A stretch of 9,257 bases of DNA from an uncultured Kineosporia sp. (GCA_937859855.1 CALMAR010000026.1:1-9257), one strand, 5' to 3'; positions 1 through 6,453 are shown, counted from the stretch's first letter. Notes: a model not told the origin generated them from the sequence alone. Translations and numbers: made by a program.

Positions 1-684
1 GGTCGCGGACGGCGGACGGCCCCCCGGCAGGGACCCCTCCGGCCCCGCGCGCACGTGGTACCCCGAGCTGGGGCGGGAGGACGCCGGGCTGGGCACAGCC
101 CCGGCCGTCGCGGCGGGTGCGGAGGGGGCGATCGGCTCCCCCAGTACATCGGCCGGGCTCAGGCCGGGCTCGGCCAGCACGCTGTCCAGGTCGACGCCGC
201 CAAAACCGGTGGATTCCACCCCCCGGACCAGTTGGCCGCTGACCAGGGCGGTGGCCGCGTCGCCGTCGGCCAGGGCGGCTCGCAGCGTCTGCTCGATCTC
301 ACTGCCGATCGAGTCGCTGATCGGCTGCCCGAGTTCGTCGCCCAGGTCCTGGGCTGAGCGAATCACCTCCCGCAGCAGCTGAACCCGGACCCGGGACAGG
401 GCGCGCAGCTGGTCGCCGTCCCGCTCGTCCTGAGCCTGCCGGAGAGCCTCGCTGAGCCCGAGCAGCTGGGCCAGACCGGCGGGCCGGTGCCGGGCCATCT
501 GGTTCAGCAGCCAGGCCCCCAGCGACGGCTTGGCCAGCTCCTTGATCCGACCGGCCAGGACTGGATCACCGTCCGATTTGGCCTGTGCCGCAATGCCATT
601 GCGAGTTCGGATGAACACGCCGGGGGTCAGCCCGTAGAGCTGGGCGACCGCCTCGGCCAGACCGGCCCTGGACGTGTCGGTCAT
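1..684 (-). CDS. Uncharacterised actinobacterial protein, N-terminal part (3' end outside window)
   Basis: The minus strand is open from an ATG at 684 to the window edge, with no stop in 228 codons. Residues 1 to about 60 (MTDTSRAGLAEAVAQLYGLT..., then FIRTRNGIAAQAKSDGD and IKELAKPSLGAWLLNQMAR) look like the conserved N-terminus of a family of unknown function common in actinomycetes: an LY-x-L-x-P-x-x-F segment, a basic helix, then the 'lxKPsxxAWxxN' motif. Residues of about 60-150 are helical and charged (LRQAQDERDGDQLRAL, REVIRSAQDLGDEL), suggesting a coiled or bundled region. From about residue 165 it turns rich in Pro, Ala, Gly and Ser, which looks like a disordered linker. No catalytic motif, signal peptide or membrane segment is visible. 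It starts 18 bp after the VOC stop, so it is probably the last visible gene of that operon. A weak AGG about 10 bases upstream is the only Shine-Dalgarno hint. Family membership is from memory of the motif; the function is unknown. Confidence 0.8.
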   Translation of the reverse strand, partial: MTDTSRAGLAEAVAQLYGLTPGVFIRTRNGIAAQAKSDGDPVLAGRIKELAKPSLGAWLLNQMARHRPAGLAQLLGLSEALRQAQDERDGDQLRALSRVRVQLLREVIRSAQDLGDELGQPISDSIGSEIEQTLRAALADGDAATALVSGQLVRGVESTGFGGVDLDSVLAEPGLSPADVLGEPIAPSAPAATAGAVPSPASSRPSSGYHVRAGPEGSLPGGRPPSAT

Positions 685-702
685 CGGCTGAGACCTACTG
701 GC

Positions 703-1074
703 TCAGGACTGGAGCACCGAGAGGATGTTGCCCGACGGGTCGTTGAACCACGCGATCCGGGGCCCGTTCTGCGTGATGCCGCGCTCGTCGGCGGGCAGAT
801 CGTCGTAACGCAGCATGGTGACGCCTTTGGCGGCCAGTTCGTCCACGGCGGCTTCGATGTCGCCGACCGGGAAATTGAGGATCGTGTACGTCGCCGGAAC
901 ATGGTCCGGCTTGGGGTAGATCAGGATGTCGCGGCTGCCCTCGATGTGCAGCCGCATCAGCCCCATCGGTTCCTCCCGTTCGACCGACAGCCCGAGGGTG
1001 CCGCCGTAGAACTCCTTGGCCGCGTCGAGGTCCTTGACCGCGAATCCGCTGAAGGCCTCGCTCTTGTCCAGCAT
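703..1074 (-). CDS. VOC-fold (glyoxalase/bleomycin-resistance-like) protein
   Basis: This 123-residue single-domain protein has the two beta-alpha-beta-beta-beta halves of the vicinal-oxygen-chelate fold: FAVKDLDAAKEFYGGTLGL (residues 11-29), FPVGDIEAAVDELAAKGV (68-85) and the closing FNDPSGNILSVLQ (110-122). The usual His/Glu metal ligands are not at their expected positions: Phe8 stands where the first His normally is, and no His precedes the second FxVxD. It may therefore bind a ligand without metal rather than act as a glyoxalase. I chose ATG 1074 because GAAGGGAG lies just upstream and the fold begins immediately after it. The frame can be extended to a GTG at 1140 whose GTGA overlaps the stop of the upstream hydrolase gene, but the extra 22 residues are low in conserved content. 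The gene sits between the S33 hydrolase and the uncharacterised gene and is probably co-transcribed with both. Its substrate is unknown. Confidence 0.85.
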   Translation of the reverse strand: MLDKSEAFSGFAVKDLDAAKEFYGGTLGLSVEREEPMGLMRLHIEGSRDILIYPKPDHVPATYTILNFPVGDIEAAVDELAAKGVTMLRYDDLPADERGITQNGPRIAWFNDPSGNILSVLQS

Positions 1075-1136
1075 GCTGTGTCTCCCTTCATCTCCGCGCC
1101 GGATGCGCGGGGTTGGACTGGTCGATGGGGCATCGT

Positions 1137-2372
1137 TCACGCCTTTCCGTGCGCGAGGTCGATGAGCCGGCTCAGGACCCGGTCACCGTCGGCGCGCAGG
1201 GCGTTGTGCTCGTACTCGTTGGTCAGCCAGGGCCGGAGCCCGTTCACCGCGGCGGCGGTCTCCAGCGAGAACTCGCTCTCCACGTAGAGGTCCTCGGCGT
1301 AGATCGCCGCCGCGGCCGGAATCTCGTTGCTGGCCAGCACATCCGGGTCGTACAACCTGGGCCACGGATGGCTGGCCAGCAGCTGCGCCGCCTCGTTCAG
1401 CGATCGCAGCTGCCGGTAGTCGGTGAACATCCAGGAGAACACGTGCTCGGCGGTGAACAGGGTTGGATCACTGCGGTAGACGTCTGGCTGAACCCGCTGC
1501 GCCGACCAGTTGGTGACCTGGCCGTCCGCGTAGCAGGCCTCGTGCAGGATCGCGTAGATCGGATTCCGGGTGAATGGCATCGGGTGGGCAGCGTCGTGCT
1601 GGAAAGCGGGCGAATTGAAAGGCTTTTCGATCAGATAGTGCAACTGCTCGGCTCCATCGCTCATGCCCAGCTCGTTGCCGTGCTGCTGGAACCTCCGCCA
1701 GGTCAGCGGTTCGCCGTCCGGCAACGGGATCTGCCCCTGCTCGACCAGGTCGTGCAGGTGTCCCACCCGGGACCGGTCAGCCGGATACCGCTGGTAGTAC
1801 CGGCGATTGCGCTCCAGGGTTCGGGCGAAGGTGGCTCGGTAGATGTCGTCGGGATGCCTGCCGATCGGCGGCAGGCCACCGGTGAAGTAGGCGGCGGCCA
1901 GGCCCTCGGGCGCGGTGGACAGATAGTTGAGCAGGGTGAACCCGCCGAACGACTGCCCCAGGACCGACCAGCGATCGACGTCCAGCGCCTGCCGGATCAA
2001 CTCGGCGTCGCGCACGATCGAGTCGGCCCGGAAATGGGTCAGGTGGGCCGCCTGCTGCTGCGGTGTCATCCCCGGCAGCGGGCCGGCCGGGGTGGATCGG
2101 CCGGTGCCGCGCTGATCGAGCATCAGCACCCGGTGGTCCCGCAGCGCTCGGTCCATCCAGCCCGACGAGCTGGGATGACGGGTGGGCCGGGGCGCTTCCA
2201 TCCCCGGACCGCCCTGCAGGAAGAGCAGGAACGGCTTGTCCAGGCCGTCCGGGTCGGCCACCTCGCGGGCGAACACGGTGATCGTCTCGCCGTCCGGCCG
2301 GGCGTGATCGAGCGGAAGCTCGAACTCGTGCTCGGTCAGGACCAGTCCAGGGGTTCGCACGGTGAGCGCCAT
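1137..2372 (-). CDS. Alpha/beta hydrolase, proline-iminopeptidase-like (S33 family)
   Basis: This 411-residue protein has the hallmarks of the prolyl aminopeptidase branch of the alpha/beta hydrolases. These are the oxyanion-loop motif FLQGGPG (residues 51-57), LDQRGTGRST (85-94) and the nucleophile elbow VLGQSFGGF (137-145, Ser141). The likely catalytic acid is Asp361 in AEDLYVE and the likely His is His389 in NEYEHNALRADG. The middle (about 180-320) is the helical cap. The length fits the longer (about 410-430 residue) class of these peptidases, which release N-terminal proline or other residues from short peptides in the cytoplasm. No signal peptide is seen. The ATG at 2372 shares its A with the TGA of the upstream fusion gene (TGATG), and GGAG lies 8 bases before it, which implies translational coupling. 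Some members of this group act on esters or amides other than Pro-X, so the exact substrate is open. Confidence 0.88.
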   Translation of the reverse strand: MALTVRTPGLVLTEHEFELPLDHARPDGETITVFAREVADPDGLDKPFLLFLQGGPGMEAPRPTRHPSSSGWMDRALRDHRVLMLDQRGTGRSTPAGPLPGMTPQQQAAHLTHFRADSIVRDAELIRQALDVDRWSVLGQSFGGFTLLNYLSTAPEGLAAAYFTGGLPPIGRHPDDIYRATFARTLERNRRYYQRYPADRSRVGHLHDLVEQGQIPLPDGEPLTWRRFQQHGNELGMSDGAEQLHYLIEKPFNSPAFQHDAAHPMPFTRNPIYAILHEACYADGQVTNWSAQRVQPDVYRSDPTLFTAEHVFSWMFTDYRQLRSLNEAAQLLASHPWPRLYDPDVLASNEIPAAAAIYAEDLYVESEFSLETAAAVNGLRPWLTNEYEHNALRADGDRVLSRLIDLAHGKA

Positions 2373-4051
2373 CAGCCGCGCTCCAGAACCAGGCGGGCTC
2401 CCTGGCCCGAGGGTCCCAGCCCGGGCAGGATCGTGCGGGACCGCTCGGTCAGGCCCTCGCTGGCGAACCGGTCCAGTTCGCCCGGTGACAGCGGCCAGGG
2501 CGGTCCATCGGGCGGTTCCGCGTCGTCCTGCCTGGTCGCGGAGATCACCACCAGGCTGCCACCCCGTGCGACCAGGCCGCCCACGGCGGCGGTGGCCCGC
2601 TCACGCAGCGCCGGCGGCATCGCCTGAACGGTGTAGACGTCGACGACCAGATCGAAGGCCTGACGCCAGGACGCCGGGACCGCGAGCAGATCGGCGCTCA
2701 GATAACTGACGGCCGACCCGGGATGGCGCCCCCGCGCCTCGGCGACAGCGGAATCGGAGATGTCGAACGCGGTGGTGCGGAATCCGCGAGCGGCCAGCAG
2801 TTCAGCATCAGCGCCCAGTCCGCATCCCACCACCACGGCGCAGCGCCCGCTGCCATCGAGCTGCTGCTGATCGGCCCACGACAGCAGCGCCGGGTTCGGC
2901 TGGGCCCGGTCCCACGGCATCGGCACCTCGCCCCGCCGGGCCGCCGAATAGAGGCGCTCGAACCATGCGGTCGGCTCATCGGCGGCCAGCGCACGCTGGG
3001 CCAGCCGGTCGGCGGTGGCCGGCCAGCCCTCCGAGGTATGCCGCAGAAGTGCAGGAACCATGACATCCCAGCTTGGTGGCGGAGGGATCTCGTGCCCCAT
3101 CCCGGGGATGACCAGCAGCCGCGCCTGCGGGATGGCATCGGCCAGCGCCTGCCCGTGTGGCAGCGGGAAGAACGGGTCGTTCTGGCCGTGGATGACCAGA
3201 GCCGGCGCGCTGATCCGCTTGACATCGTGTCCGGCCTCACCGCCCTGGTCCGGGCCGGGACCGTTCAGCACCTGCCAGTGGTTGGCGGCCGCCGCGACGT
3301 CCCGGGCCCGGCGCCAGGTCCGCCGGGCGATACCGCGAACCCGCTCGTCGTCGATCGGGATCCCGCCTGCGAACGGCTTCTGGACGGCCAGGATCCAGTC
3401 GGCGTAGGCGTTCTCGTCGCGCCAGTCGGGGTCGGGCGGGGGCTGCGCGAAGGCCGCCTCCAGTTGCTCGCTCATGCCCGGAAGTTTCCGCCGGTCGACG
3501 CCGCCGATCGCACCGGTGGACAGCAGGGTCAGGGAGGCCACCCGGTCCGGGTGCCGGAGGGCGATCTCCTGGGCGATGCCCCCGCCCATCGAGACCCCGG
3601 CCAGATGGGTGGCGGGCAGATTCAGCGCCTCGAGCAGCCCGGCGGCGTCCCGGCTGAACGCGTTGCCGTCATAGGGCGGCTGACCGGGCGGGAAGGTGGT
3701 GGAGGCGCCGGTGTCGCGGTGGTCGTAACGCAGCACGTAGCGGCCACCGGCCGCGATCCGCTCGCAGAGGGCGTCGTCCCACCAGTCCATCGAGGATGCG
3801 GCACCGGCGATGAGCAGGATAGGAGGATCGCCCGGCGTGCCGAACGACTGCACACAGAGGCTGGCATCGCCGACCCGCACCAGCCAGGGCTGCGTCGCTG
3901 TCGTGATCGGCACGCCACCATCTTGATACTCCGCCACAAGACTCGGCAAACCCTCGCTCAACGGCCGATCCCGGCCCCAAAGTGCCACTTTGCCGAGTGT
4001 TGTGGCGGTCTTGCGGGCCGCCCTGGCGGCATGCCGTGCTGGCGCCACCAT
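2372..4051 (-). CDS. Fusion protein: alpha/beta hydrolase + class I SAM-dependent methyltransferase
   Basis: The longest frame gives 559 residues in two domains. Residues about 57-340 are an alpha/beta hydrolase: the beta-strand ILLIAGAASSMDWW (78-91), YDHRDTGAST (109-118), nucleophile elbow GVSMGGG (152-158, Ser154), acid Asp292 in HGQNDPFFP, and His320 in GMGHE. Residues about 358-559 are a Rossmann methyltransferase of the thiopurine-methyltransferase-like type: a substrate-side PWDRAQPNPALLSW (379-392), SAM motif VVVGCGLGADAELLA (406-420), the ribose-binding acid Asp430 in AFDIS, SADLL (452-456) and FDLVVDVYTVQAM (467-479). A linker of about 20 residues joins them; I see no internal stop or credible independent start for the second half. 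The start is uncertain: the first 46 codons cross strong inverted repeats and use many A/T-ending codons, so GTG 3913 (MPITTATQPWLVRVGD...) or GTG 3937 may be the true start. It is first in the minus-strand operon and divergent from the SGNH hydrolase gene. The substrate is not predictable. Confidence 0.87.
   Translation of the reverse strand: MVAPARHAARAARKTATTLGKVALWGRDRPLSEGLPSLVAEYQDGGVPITTATQPWLVRVGDASLCVQSFGTPGDPPILLIAGAASSMDWWDDALCERIAAGGRYVLRYDHRDTGASTTFPPGQPPYDGNAFSRDAAGLLEALNLPATHLAGVSMGGGIAQEIALRHPDRVASLTLLSTGAIGGVDRRKLPGMSEQLEAAFAQPPPDPDWRDENAYADWILAVQKPFAGGIPIDDERVRGIARRTWRRARDVAAAANHWQVLNGPGPDQGGEAGHDVKRISAPALVIHGQNDPFFPLPHGQALADAIPQARLLVIPGMGHEIPPPPSWDVMVPALLRHTSEGWPATADRLAQRALAADEPTAWFERLYSAARRGEVPMPWDRAQPNPALLSWADQQQLDGSGRCAVVVGCGLGADAELLAARGFRTTAFDISDSAVAEARGRHPGSAVSYLSADLLAVPASWRQAFDLVVDVYTVQAMPPALRERATAAVGGLVARGGSLVVISATRQDDAEPPDGPPWPLSPGELDRFASEGLTERSRTILPGLGPSGQGARLVLERG
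3931..4008. repeat. 20-bp inverted repeat (19/20 match) with 38-bp centre
   Basis: The left arm, 3931-3950 (starting CCGCCACAAG), and the right arm, 3989-4008 (ending GTTGTGGCGG), are reverse complements except at one base, separated by 38 bp. They lie between the divergently transcribed fusion gene and SGNH hydrolase gene, inside the longest but doubtful N-terminal extension of the fusion frame. Such a dyad fits an operator, a cruciform, or a small palindromic element (78 bp, MITE- or REP-like). I see no clear direct target duplication next to the arms, so a mobile origin is not shown. Confidence 0.7.
3978..3992. promoter_or_regulatory. 15-bp palindrome, possible operator
   Basis: CAAAGTGCCACTTTG is a perfect dyad with 7-bp half-sites around a central C. 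It overlaps the start of the right arm of the larger inverted repeat and is AT-richer than its surroundings. Its size and position, between two divergent genes, suit binding by a dimeric repressor (TetR-, GntR- or MarR-like). No regulator gene lies in the window, and no clear -35/-10 pair can be assigned around it. Confidence 0.5.
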
Positions 4052-4069
4052 TCGGTGTTGACTGGCGAG

Positions 4070-4786
4070 ATGAAGCTGTCGCTGGACGAGGCGTTTCCCT
4101 ATACCAACCTGTCGCAGCGCCCGGCCGGCCCTTTCCTCTCGGTGCTGTCACGGCTGGTGCCCGCGGTCGGCCGAGTGCAGGCCCAGGCCCGTCCGTTCGC
4201 CGCGCAGTGGCGGGCCTCCAATCTGCGCGCCCTGGCCGATCGCGGTCCGCTGTGGGTGGCGCTGGGTGATTCGCTGTCGCAGGGGCTGGGCGCACCGGCC
4301 TACGACCGGGGCTGGGTCGGGCAGTTGCAGCGGATGCTGAGGGACCAGGGTCAGCCGCACCGGGTGGTGAATCTGTCGATCAGCGGAGCGCGTACAGCCG
4401 AGGTGATCGAGCGGCAGATCCCAGCGCTGGGCCTGTTGTCGTCGCTGGGACAGGTGCCGGAGCTGGTCACCCTGCTGATCGGGTCGAACGACCTGATGAC
4501 CCGCCGCCGCCCAGAACTGACCGGCGCCTATCAGCGGTTGCTGAGCCTGGTTCCGGCCACGACCGTGGTAGCCACCCTGCCGAATCCGACCCGGACGGCT
4601 GGGGCGGTGAACCGGGTGATCACCACCGGGGCAGCCCGGCGTGGTCTGCGGGTGGCCGAGACCCGGGTGCCGGAAACCACCCGCTGGCACGGCAAACTCG
4701 CCTCGGACCACTTCCATCCGAACGAGCGCGGATACACCAGCATCGCCCGGGTCTTCGAGCGGGCAATCCGCGAACGGCCGCTCTGA
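4070..4786 (+). CDS. SGNH/GDSL-family hydrolase
   Basis: This 238-residue serine esterase- or lipase-like hydrolase carries all four SGNH blocks. These are block I VALGDSLSQG (residues 63-72, nucleophile Ser68), block II SISGA (103-107, Gly106), block III LIGSNDLM (136-143, Asn140) and block V SDHFHPNERGY (212-222, Asp213 and His216). The N-terminus (MKLSLDEAFPYTNLSQRP) has no signal peptide or membrane segment, so it probably acts in the cytoplasm. ATG 4070 is preferred because the conserved-looking N-terminus begins there. An in-frame ATG at 4031 adds 13 residues that overlap the opposite-strand control region, and the open frame continuing upstream to 2723 is only antisense to the fusion gene. 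The Shine-Dalgarno is poor (GGCGAG abutting the ATG). The gene is divergent from the hydrolase-methyltransferase gene and 79 bp ahead of the alcohol dehydrogenase. The natural ester substrate is unknown. Confidence 0.9.
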   Translation: MKLSLDEAFPYTNLSQRPAGPFLSVLSRLVPAVGRVQAQARPFAAQWRASNLRALADRGPLWVALGDSLSQGLGAPAYDRGWVGQLQRMLRDQGQPHRVVNLSISGARTAEVIERQIPALGLLSSLGQVPELVTLLIGSNDLMTRRRPELTGAYQRLLSLVPATTVVATLPNPTRTAGAVNRVITTGAARRGLRVAETRVPETTRWHGKLASDHFHPNERGYTSIARVFERAIRERPL

Positions 4787-4865
4787 CCGGCCCACCATCG
4801 AGATCCCGGGCCCTGCCATTTCAGGAACCTGGTAACGGCCGCGCCCTGGTTGACAGGATGAGCCG

Positions 4866-5906
4866 GTGCGCGCTGTTGTCGTTGATGCCGTCGGGGCGCA
4901 GCCAGAGGTCAGAGACGTGGCCGAGCCCCTGGTTCCCCGTCGTGGGGTGGTGGTCCGGGTGAAGGCCACGGGAATCTGCCGGAGCGACTGGCACGGGTGG
5001 GCGGGACATGAGGAGATCCGGTTCCCGCACGTCCCCGGTCATGAGCTTGCTGGCGTGGTGGCCGAGGTGGGTGCCGAAGTCGGCCGCTGGCAGGCCGGGG
5101 ATCGGGTCACCGTCCCGTTCGCCTGCGGCTGCGGTCGTTGTGACTGGTGCCGAGCCGGAGAGGCTCAGGTCTGTCCCGCCCAGCAGCAGCCAGGTTTCAC
5201 CCACTGGGGATCCTTCGCCGAGTACGTTGCCCTGGAGGCGGCCGACACCAATCTGGTGGCGGTCCCGGATCAGATCGACTTCGCGACCGCTGCCAGTCTT
5301 GGCTGCCGGTTCGCCACGGCATATCGTGCCGTGGCCCGCCGCGCCCGGGTCGCGGAAGGTGAATGGGTGACGGTGGTTGGCACCGGCGGCGTGGGTCTGA
5401 GCACGATCATGATCGTCCGGGCGCTCGGTGGCCGGGTCGTGGCGATGGACCGCAACCAGGAGTCACTCGATGCTGCTGCCGCCCTGGGTGCGGAGCACAC
5501 ACTGCTGGCCGATGGGAAGCGGGACATCCCCTCAGCTGTGCTCGACCTGACTGGCGGCGGCAGCCATGTCGCGGTGGATGCGGTGGGCAACGAGGACGCC
5601 TGCGCTGACGCCATCCTCAGTCTCCGCCGCCGGGGCCGTCACGTTCAGATCGGTTTGCTGCCGCCGGTCGGCGGTCATCCCCGGGTGCCGATGTCGCGGG
5701 TGATCGGCTGGGAACTCGATCTGCTGGGCAGCCATGGGATGGCCGCGGCCGACTACCCAGAAATGATGGCGCTCATCGCGCAAGGCTCTTTGCAGCCTCA
5801 GCGGCTGATCGACCGCATCATCGGGCTGGACGAAGCGGCCGCTCTGCTGCCGGAATTCGACCGGGTGACGGTCAGGGGTATGACCATGATCGATCCGGAG
5901 CGCTGA
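4866..5906 (+). CDS. Zinc-dependent alcohol dehydrogenase (medium-chain dehydrogenase/reductase)
   Basis: This 346-residue enzyme oxidises an alcohol or reduces an aldehyde or ketone with a nicotinamide cofactor. The catalytic zinc site is visible as Cys38 and Asp41 in GICRSDWHG, His59-Glu60 in VPGHELAG, and Cys147 in SLGCRFATAY. The structural zinc lobe has Cys89, Cys92, Cys95 and Cys103 in the usual spacing. The Rossmann motif is GTGGVG (172-177), with Asp195 at the end of the second strand, which favours NAD over NADP. QPGFTHWGSFAEYV (108-121) and LLGSHGMAAADY (286-297) are typical of a broad-range bacterial subgroup whose physiological substrates are mostly unassigned. The GTG start at 4866 is supported by AGGA seven bases upstream. 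The SGNH gene ends 79 bp before it and a VOC gene follows 62 bp after, on the same strand, so they may form one operon. All catalytic and structural zinc residues are present. Confidence 0.95.
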   Translation: MRAVVVDAVGAQPEVRDVAEPLVPRRGVVVRVKATGICRSDWHGWAGHEEIRFPHVPGHELAGVVAEVGAEVGRWQAGDRVTVPFACGCGRCDWCRAGEAQVCPAQQQPGFTHWGSFAEYVALEAADTNLVAVPDQIDFATAASLGCRFATAYRAVARRARVAEGEWVTVVGTGGVGLSTIMIVRALGGRVVAMDRNQESLDAAAALGAEHTLLADGKRDIPSAVLDLTGGGSHVAVDAVGNEDACADAILSLRRRGRHVQIGLLPPVGGHPRVPMSRVIGWELDLLGSHGMAAADYPEMMALIAQGSLQPQRLIDRIIGLDEAAALLPEFDRVTVRGMTMIDPER

Positions 5907-5919
5907 TGCACGCGGCGCA

Positions 5920-5943
5920 GCGAACGTTCGCCCGAACGTTCGC
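5920..5943. repeat. Perfect 11-bp hairpin made of two tandem CGAACGTTCG palindromes
   Basis: CGAACGTTCG, itself a palindrome, occurs at 5921-5930 and again at 5933-5942. With the flanking G and C, the two copies form an 11-bp perfect inverted repeat separated by CC. It lies 14 bp after the alcohol dehydrogenase stop and 25 bp before the next start. It could be a tandem operator, or an RNA hairpin that separates expression of the two genes. No U-run follows, so a classical terminator is less likely. Confidence 0.65.
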
Positions 5944-5954
5944 GCTATGAGCTC

Positions 5955-5960
5955 AGGAGG
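5955..5960 (+). promoter_or_regulatory. Strong Shine-Dalgarno AGGAGG that fixes a GTG start
   Basis: AGGAGG lies eight bases before GTG 5969. It is one of the best ribosome-binding sites in the window and decides the start of the downstream VOC gene. The tandem-palindrome hairpin ends 11 bases upstream of it. Confidence 0.85.
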
Positions 5961-5968
5961 CTGAAACC

Positions 5969-6409
5969 GTGCCCGGGATAAAGCGTTTGGACCATGTCGG
6001 CATCACCGTCGCCGATCTCGACACGGTGACGGCCTTCTTCGTCGGACTGGGTCTCGAAGTCGAGGGCAGGCAGTTCGTGGAGGGCGAATTCATCGACACC
6101 GTCATCGGGATCCCGGGCTCACGCACCGAGATCGTCATGCTGAAGCCGCCGGACGACGGCACCCGGCTGGAACTGTCCAGCTTCGTCCGGCCCGAGCACC
6201 AGCCGGGGTCACCCACGGCCATGGCCACCGAGCTGGGCCTGCGCAACGTGGCCTTCGAGGTCGAGGACATCGAAGCCGCTGTCGGCCGGGTGGCCGCGGA
6301 CGGCTATGGACTGGTCGGTGGCATCGGCACCTATGAGGGCACCTGGCGGATGGCCTATGTGCGCGGTCCAGAGGGCATCCTCGTGTCCCTGGCGCAGCGG
6401 GTCGGCTGA
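5969..6409 (+). CDS. VOC-family protein (glyoxalase/methylmalonyl-CoA-epimerase-like fold)
   Basis: This 146-residue protein has two VOC modules: LDHVGITVADLDTVTAFFVGLGLEVEG (residues 7-33, first half) and LRNVAFEVEDIEAAVGRVAADGYGLVG (91-117, second half), closing with YVRGPEGILVSLAQRVG (130-146). Candidate metal ligands are His9, Glu68 in RLELSSF and Glu135 in GPEGI. The fourth position, usually His in 'RHVAF', is Asn93, so metal binding may be altered or this may be a subgroup with a different chemistry. It belongs to a common actinobacterial set of small VOC proteins with the VEGEFIDTVIGI and YEGTWRMAYVRGPEG stretches. It follows the alcohol dehydrogenase on the same strand with its own strong AGGAGG site, and it faces dnaB across a hairpin terminator. 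The specific substrate is unknown; glyoxalase I activity should not be assumed. Confidence 0.9.
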   Translation: MPGIKRLDHVGITVADLDTVTAFFVGLGLEVEGRQFVEGEFIDTVIGIPGSRTEIVMLKPPDDGTRLELSSFVRPEHQPGSPTAMATELGLRNVAFEVEDIEAAVGRVAADGYGLVGGIGTYEGTWRMAYVRGPEGILVSLAQRVG

Positions 6410-6415
6410 CCCGCC

Positions 6416-6451
6416 CGGCTTGACCCGGCTAGCCGGTACCGGGTCGGGCCG
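6416..6451. terminator. Hairpin terminator shared by convergent VOC gene and dnaB
   Basis: The arms 6416-6428 and 6439-6451 pair over 13 positions, two of them G-T wobbles, around a 10-base loop. The inner GACCCGG/CCGGGTC is perfect. The hairpin begins 7 bases after the VOC stop and ends 3 bases before the dnaB stop codon, filling the convergent gap. There is no long U-tract on either side, as is usual in GC-rich actinomycetes. It can work in both directions, and its placement makes the call stronger than the stem alone would. Confidence 0.75.
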
Positions 6452-6453
6452 AT

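Noticed and set aside
1075..1140. Extended VOC start at GTG 1140 overlapping the upstream stop
   Set aside because: The GTGA overlap is suggestive, but the extra 22 residues have no fold content and ATG 1074 has a good ribosome-binding site; kept only as an alternative.
487..1287. 266-codon plus-strand open frame
   Set aside because: Antisense to the uncharacterised gene and the VOC gene, both of which have recognisable protein sequence.
1113..2627. 504-codon plus-strand open frame
   Set aside because: It is the antisense shadow of the S33 hydrolase and fusion genes; the translated sequence shows no family features while the minus strand encodes clear catalytic motifs.
2723..4069. Long plus-strand open frame continuous with the SGNH hydrolase
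   Set aside because: It is antisense to the hydrolase-methyltransferase gene, shows no domain or motif, and the recognisable SGNH protein starts at 4070. High GC keeps antisense frames open.
4850..4855. TTGACA as a -35 promoter box for the alcohol dehydrogenase
   Set aside because: A -10 element at normal spacing would fall inside the coding sequence, none is visible there, and the segment overlaps the ribosome-binding site.
5920..5944. LexA/SOS box
   Set aside because: The actinobacterial SOS box needs CGAAC and GTTCG half-sites about 4 bp apart; here they abut directly or are 12 bp apart.
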